Source of the DNA: Candidatus Iainarchaeum sp.
GTDB taxonomy: Archaea; Iainarchaeota; Iainarchaeia; Iainarchaeales; DTGL01
NCBI GenBank assembly: GCA_021161055.1
Contig: JAGHBI010000074.1
Span: 1-8,751, forward strand
Length of the DNA stretch: 8,751 nt
Reading direction: 5' to 3'
Part shown: piece after piece, positions 5,816 through 8,751 of the stretch
How the letters are laid out: each line of letters begins with the position of its first letter
Position numbering within the stretch: the stretch's first letter is position 1
Made by a program: the position numbers and the translations under genes
The notes under the pieces: model-generated
The model's input: only the letters and a program-made list of their open reading frames with translations
What the model was told of the DNA's origin: nothing
Database searches by the model: none

Positions 5816-7342
5816 TTATCTCTTGGAACCTTTAAAAGACTCACTCTTTTCCTGTGTGCGCATTTGCGGGAAGAGTATTACCTCCTTTATTGACTGTTTG
5901 TTTGCAAGTAGCATTATCAGCCTGTCTATCCCAAAGCCCACGCCGCCCGTTGGCGGAAGAGCATAACCTAGTGCATTTATATAATCATAATCTATCCTCT
6001 GCGCCTCTGCATAACCCATCTCTCTTTTTCGCTCCTGTTCCTCGAAGCGCTTCTTTTGTTCCAAAGGATCGTTGAGTTCGGAGAAGCCATTTGCTAGTTC
6101 CCAACCATTGACGAACAGTTCAAAGCGCTCCGCAAAACCTTCTTTCTTTCTGTGAGGTTTAGCAAGAGGGGAAACCTCCACAGGAAAATCTGTTATGAAG
6201 ACTGGTTGTATAAGCGAATCTTCTACAAGCTCTTCAAACAGCAGTGCGAGCATTTCTCTCTGGTTAGTGGCGTATTTGGCATCCTCTATCTTATGCTCGT
6301 ATGCTATTTCCTTGAGTTCATCCATAGACATTTTTAAGACATTGAGTTTTGCGTATTTTTTTACCGCATCTTCCATCGTGAGCCTTTCAAACTTAGGTTT
6401 GAAATTTAGCTCGTGTTCTCCAAAGGGAATTTTATAGGTCCCGCAAACCTCTTTCACAACCTTGCTTATTATTTCTTCAGTAAGTTCCATCATATCTTCA
6501 TAGTCCTTATATGCCTCATAGACTTCCATTATGGTGAACTCTGGATTATGCAAGGTATCGATGCTTTCGTTTCGAAACGATTTTCCTATCTCAAAAACCT
6601 TTTCAAGGCCACCTACAACAAGGCGCTTCAAGTACAGCTCTGGTGCTATGCGCAGATATAGTTTCTGCTCCAGGAAGTTGTGGTATGTCTCGAAAGGTCT
6701 TGCGTTTGCGCCACCATACAGCGGCTGAAGTATTGGTGTCTCAACCTCGATAAAACCCTTCTTCATAAGCAGCCTTCTCATCACATTGATCGCTCTGCTT
6801 CTCTTTATGAATATATCCCTAACATCAACATTACATATTAGGTCAAGATATCGCTGTCTGTAGCGCCTCTCTATATTTTGCAAACCATGAAATTTCTCAG
6901 GCATGATGCAGAGCGACTTTGATAGAAGGGCGTATCCTATTACCCAGATTGTTAGTTCGCCCATCTTTGTTCTGAAAACATTCCCTTCAACGCCTATGAT
7001 GTCGCCAGTATCTATCAATTCCTTGAAGAATTCATAGCTTTCCTTTCCAACAACATCTTCGCGAATATAAATCTGAATCTTTCCGGTGGAATCTCTTATG
7101 TCAGCAAATAATGCTCTGCCATGGGTTCTTATCGCATAAATTCTACCGGCTATTTTAACCTCCTTTTTGCTCCGCTCATGAGTCGCATCTTTAAACTCAT
7201 TAGCTACATCCGCGATCGTTGCGCTGACATCGAATTTGTAGGCATAGGGCTCTACACCTCTTCTTATTATTTCCTCAAGTTTTTTGAGTTTGAACTCATC
7301 GAAGTTCAGAAGTGCTTTTTCCTTTTTATTCAATCTCAACAT
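5816..7342 (-). CDS. lysS: Lysyl-tRNA synthetase, class II
   Basis: Charges tRNA-Lys with lysine using ATP, in the cytosol. The enzyme has 508 residues from the ATG at 7342. An N-terminal OB-fold anticodon-binding domain is at about 60-145 (VKIAGRIYAIRTHGRALFADI). The class II core follows: RRYRQRYLDL at 159-168, motif 1 around 195-205 (GFIEVETPILQP), motif 2 FRNE...HNPEFT at 256-270, and motif 3 GVGFGIDRLIML at 467-478. Length is normal for the family. Many euryarchaea use the unrelated class I LysRS, so the class II form is a useful lineage clue. The frame stays open upstream to 7417, but that part would run through tRNA-Pro. The 7342 ATG has an AGGTG site nine bases upstream and gives the normal N-terminus. 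It lies 22 bases after tRNA-Pro and 10 before tRNA-Phe on the same strand, with tRNA-Lys itself further upstream. Confidence 0.96.
   Translation of the reverse strand: MLRLNKKEKALLNFDEFKLKKLEEIIRRGVEPYAYKFDVSATIADVANEFKDATHERSKKEVKIAGRIYAIRTHGRALFADIRDSTGKIQIYIREDVVGKESYEFFKELIDTGDIIGVEGNVFRTKMGELTIWVIGYALLSKSLCIMPEKFHGLQNIERRYRQRYLDLICNVDVRDIFIKRSRAINVMRRLLMKKGFIEVETPILQPLYGGANARPFETYHNFLEQKLYLRIAPELYLKRLVVGGLEKVFEIGKSFRNESIDTLHNPEFTIMEVYEAYKDYEDMMELTEEIISKVVKEVCGTYKIPFGEHELNFKPKFERLTMEDAVKKYAKLNVLKMSMDELKEIAYEHKIEDAKYATNQREMLALLFEELVEDSLIQPVFITDFPVEVSPLAKPHRKKEGFAERFELFVNGWELANGFSELNDPLEQKKRFEEQERKREMGYAEAQRIDYDYINALGYALPPTGGVGFGIDRLIMLLANKQSIKEVILFPQMRTQEKSESFKGSKR
5830..5838 (-). promoter_or_regulatory. 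Possible TATA box for tRNA-Phe, inside the lysS 3' end
   Basis: CTTTTAAAG on the minus strand lies about 28 bases before the tRNA-Phe 5' end (5805), within the last codons of lysS. Spacing and sequence suit an archaeal TATA box. The tRNA may instead be released from a lysS read-through transcript. Confidence 0.45.
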
Positions 7343-7351
7343 ACTGCTCAA

Positions 7352-7356
7352 CACCT
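7352..7356 (-). promoter_or_regulatory. Ribosome binding site of lysS
   Basis: AGGTG on the minus strand lies nine bases before the ATG at 7342, in the short gap between tRNA-Pro and lysS. It supports this start over the longer in-frame extension to 7417. Confidence 0.6.
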
Positions 7357-7364
7357 TTTTTGAG

Positions 7365-7494
7365 TGGGGTTGCTGGGATTTGAACCCAGGTCGCCAGCTG
7401 GTTCGATAAGGGCCCATTGCGGGAGATTATAAGAACCCGCTATAGGCTCCCATTCCCAAAGCTGGTATGCTAAACCAGGCTACACCACAACCCC
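7365..7494 (-). tRNA. tRNA-Pro (GGG) with an intron
   Basis: The 130-base gene gives a mature tRNA of 77 nt after intron removal. The acceptor is GGGGTTG with CAACCCC and discriminator A. The D-stem is GTGT/ATAC with the GTGTAGCCTGG form common in archaeal tRNA-Pro. The anticodon stem is CAGCT/AGCTG, and the T-stem is CTGGG/CCCAG with TTCAAAT. The spliced loop is TTGGGAC, giving anticodon GGG at bases 7457-7455. CCA is not encoded. It lies between tRNA-Lys and lysS. I see no good TATA box at -27, so it is probably transcribed with tRNA-Lys. Confidence 0.92.
7401..7453 (-). other. tRNA-Pro intron (53 nt, position 37/38)
   Basis: Placing the intron after A37 (7454) and before C38 (7400) gives a bulge-helix-bulge motif. 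Anticodon-loop TTGG pairs with TCGA near the intron 3' end (four pairs, two of them G-U). It is flanked by three-base bulges GAA and ACC, each cut after the second base, as expected for the archaeal splicing endonuclease. The rest of the intron forms a hairpin: GGG-A-GCC pairs with GGCCCT, and GCGGG with CCCGC at the tip. The boundaries could be off by a base. Confidence 0.78.
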
Positions 7495-7546
7495 TCACCT
7501 AATATTATTCATGAACGTTTTTTCTTTTTTGGCAATACCTATGCAA

Positions 7547-7619
7547 TGGGCCCGACGGGATTCGAACCCGCGACACCTGGGTTAAAAGCCCAGTGCTCTG
7601 CCAGCTGAGCTACGGGCCC
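7547..7619 (-). tRNA. tRNA-Lys (UUU)
   Basis: This 73-nt gene forms a clean cloverleaf. The acceptor is GGGCCCG with CGGGCCC and discriminator A. The D-stem is GCTC/GAGC, and the anticodon stem is CTGGG/CCCAG around the loop CTTTTAA, giving anticodon TTT. The T-stem is GCGGG/CCCGT with TTCGAAT. There is no intron and CCA is not encoded. It is the first gene of the minus-strand cluster that also carries its own synthetase gene, lysS. Confidence 0.97.
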
Positions 7620-7644
7620 TTACACAATAAAAATAACAAGCAGG

Positions 7645-7655
7645 AATAAATAAAT
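7645..7655 (-). promoter_or_regulatory. TATA box for the tRNA-Lys / tRNA-Pro / lysS cluster
   Basis: AATTTATTTAT on the minus strand is centred near 7650, placing transcription start at about 7622-7624, a few bases before tRNA-Lys (7619). This is the expected archaeal spacing. It may drive the downstream genes as well, since no comparable box precedes tRNA-Pro. Confidence 0.55.
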
Positions 7656-7700
7656 TGCTAATGCAAATTATTTAAAACAATGCTAAACCATGCGAAAGCA

Positions 7701-7709
7701 AATTAATAG
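7701..7709 (+). promoter_or_regulatory. Possible TATA box for trm56
   Basis: AATTAATAG is centred about 26 bases before the GTG start at 7731, which would give a leaderless message. A stronger-looking TTTAAA at 7671-7676 would instead give a leader of about 30 bases. I cannot choose between them. Confidence 0.35.
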
Positions 7710-7730
7710 TTTTCTAGGAAAAAGATACAT

Positions 7731-8255
7731 GTGGCAAAGCAGGTTGTTGTATTAAGGTATGGTCATAGAACAGGTCGTGATGATAGGGTCAGCACGCACT
7801 GTTGTTTAGTGGCAAGAGCGTTTGGAGCAGAACGCATCATAATAATTGGAAAAAAGGATGAGAAAATCGAAGATGTGGTAAAAAAACTGTGCGAGCGTTG
7901 GGGTGGACCTTTTAATATTAACTTCTCTACCTCTTGGCGTGAGGAGCTGCAGAGGCTTAAGGCGCAGGGCTTTAAAGCTGTGCACCTAACGATGTACGGC
8001 AAGCCTCTTCAAAAGGTTATAGAGGATATAAAAAAATGCGATAAGATTGTTGTTATTATAGGCTCTAAAAAGGTTGAGATAGGAGTATATGAAGAAAGCG
8101 ATTATAACGTTGCGATAACGAAGCAACCCCATAGTGAAATCGCGGCATTGGCTGTGTTCCTAGACTGGTATTTTGGAGGGAAGGAGCTCGAGAAAAAGTT
8201 TAAAGATGCTAAAATCGTTCTGACAGAAAAGGATGAAAAGCCAAGAAAAAAGTGA
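7731..8255 (+). CDS. trm56: tRNA (cytidine-56-2'-O)-methyltransferase Trm56
   Basis: This archaeal SPOUT-class enzyme uses S-adenosylmethionine to 2'-O-methylate C56 in the T-loop of tRNAs, helping to hold the D-loop/T-loop contact. The 174 residues match the family across the length: VVVLRYGHRTGRDDRVSTH at 5-23, RAFGAERI at 29-36, WGGPFNINFSTSW at 57-69, and VHLTMYG at 84-90. The C-terminal knot region YNVAITKQPHSEIAALAVFLD (125-145) forms the cofactor pocket. The basic tail is KDEKPRKK. The start is GTG at 7731; an overlapping ATG at 7729 is in another frame. No Shine-Dalgarno is evident. tfe follows after five bases, so the two form an operon. The three tRNA genes just upstream on the opposite strand all carry the T-loop C56 that it would modify. 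Confidence 0.95.
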   Translation: MAKQVVVLRYGHRTGRDDRVSTHCCLVARAFGAERIIIIGKKDEKIEDVVKKLCERWGGPFNINFSTSWREELQRLKAQGFKAVHLTMYGKPLQKVIEDIKKCDKIVVIIGSKKVEIGVYEESDYNVAITKQPHSEIAALAVFLDWYFGGKELEKKFKDAKIVLTEKDEKPRKK

Positions 8256-8260
8256 TCTTT

Positions 8261-8751
8261 ATGAAGTCGAAATTTTGCAGGGAGCCTGTTGTCATAAAGT
8301 TTTTACATAAGAACGCAGGCAAGGACGCTGTTGATGTTGTAGATAGATTACTGAACAGTAAGAAGCCTCTTAAGGATGAGGAGATCGCCGAAAAAATAGG
8401 TCTGCGTGTAACAGAGGTGAGAACAATACTAAACAGGCTTCATTACAGAGGAATAGCAAACTACGGTAAGGAGCGGGATGAAAAGACGGGTTGGTACACA
8501 TATACGTGGACCATAGATAAAAAAAGAATGGTAGAGTTGATAATTTCTGAGTTAAATGAGATGATTGAAAAACTTGAGAAAGAAAAAAAGCTTCAGGAGA
8601 ACTATACAATGTTTACCTGTGAGGCAGGCTGCGTTGAGCTTCCTTTCGAGGTTGCAGCGGAATATAATTTTAAATGCCCTGAATGTGGTCGCGATATGAA
8701 CTGCTCAGATCCGAAGGTAAGAAAAAGAAATTTGAGCAGGCAGATGAATAA
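8261..8751 (+). CDS. tfe: Transcription factor E, alpha subunit (TFIIE-alpha homologue), open at the window end
   Basis: TFE assists TBP/TFB-dependent initiation by helping open the promoter and stabilising the RNA polymerase clamp. In the 163 complete codons seen there is an N-terminal winged-helix domain (about 8-90). It includes KPLKDEEIAEKIGLRVTEVR and the wing region YGKERDEKTGWYTYTW at 68-83. A charged coiled-coil helix follows (about 91-113), then a zinc ribbon with Cys120, Cys124, Cys139 and Cys142 (KCPECG). The first cysteine pair is C-x3-C (CEAGC), not the usual C-x2-C. The frame is still open at the last base, but TFE proteins are about 170-180 residues, so only a few codons should be missing. 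The ATG at 8261 follows trm56 by five bases. GTGAT at the trm56 stop can serve as Shine-Dalgarno. Confidence 0.94.
   Translation, partial: MKSKFCREPVVIKFLHKNAGKDAVDVVDRLLNSKKPLKDEEIAEKIGLRVTEVRTILNRLHYRGIANYGKERDEKTGWYTYTWTIDKKRMVELIISELNEMIEKLEKEKKLQENYTMFTCEAGCVELPFEVAAEYNFKCPECGRDMNCSDPKVRKRNLSRQMN

Noticed and set aside
7343..7417. N-terminal extension of lysS to an in-frame start at 7417
   Set aside because: These codons lie in the tRNA-Pro 3' half and intron. The ATG at 7342 has an RBS and gives the normal LysRS N-terminus.
7500..7540. T-rich run between tRNA-Pro and tRNA-Lys as a terminator
   Set aside because: The T-run is on the plus strand, while the tRNAs are transcribed on the minus strand, where it reads as A-rich. 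It could not end their transcription.
1..8751. CRISPR arrays, insertion sequences, direct repeats, replication origin
   Set aside because: I saw no regularly spaced repeats, transposase motifs, terminal inverted repeats or origin-type repeats. The only mobile element supported is the intein.

Overview
This window looks like chromosomal DNA from an archaeon. It carries a RadA C-terminal region interrupted by an intein, an archaeal-type 7S (SRP) RNA, a short archaeal-type triosephosphate isomerase, the archaeal tRNA methyltransferase Trm56, the basal transcription factor TFE, a single-domain KaiC-like ATPase, and a tRNA gene with an intron at the archaeal 37/38 site. Several starts have TATA-like boxes at about -27. 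Shine-Dalgarno sites fit an archaeal anti-SD (GAGGTG, AGGTGG, GTGAT). Base composition is moderate in the protein genes and clearly GC-richer in the RNA genes. The lineage cannot be fixed from sequence alone. Compact spacing, a class II LysRS and a full-length RelA/SpoT protein would suit a DPANN-type or other unusual archaeon, but that is an inference.

Layout. 1-814 (+): the last part of an intein, with a LAGLIDADG motif and an intact C-terminal splice junction, followed by the final 42 residues of RadA. 815-960: no gene seen, except a TATA box for the next RNA. 961-1231 (+): SRP RNA. 1244-3040 (-): a two-gene operon, tpiA followed by a four-CBS protein whose C-terminus resembles the ribosome hibernation factor HPF/RaiA; the RBS of the second gene overlaps the stop of the first. 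3041-3127: compact divergent promoter region. 3128-4948 (+): a long RelA/SpoT homologue (HD, synthetase, TGS, zinc-finger and ACT domains), with an apparently complete synthetase site and a degraded hydrolase site. 4998-5732 (+): KaiC-like ATPase. 5734-7619 (-): tRNA-Lys(UUU), tRNA-Pro(GGG) with a 53-nt intron, lysS (class II) and tRNA-Phe(GAA), read in that order. 7731-8751 (+): trm56 and tfe, with tfe open to the window edge.

How the genes may work together. Most of the window concerns translation: tRNA genes, tRNA charging and modification, protein targeting, and two candidate regulators of translation. The most interesting unit is 1244-4948. A predicted (p)ppGpp synthetase is transcribed divergently from an operon encoding a CBS/HPF-like fusion protein. 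CBS modules usually bind adenine nucleotides and HPF domains bind the small ribosomal subunit, so this could be an archaeal nutrient/energy stress locus that links alarmone synthesis to ribosome hibernation. The domain calls come from visible motifs; the functional link is an inference.
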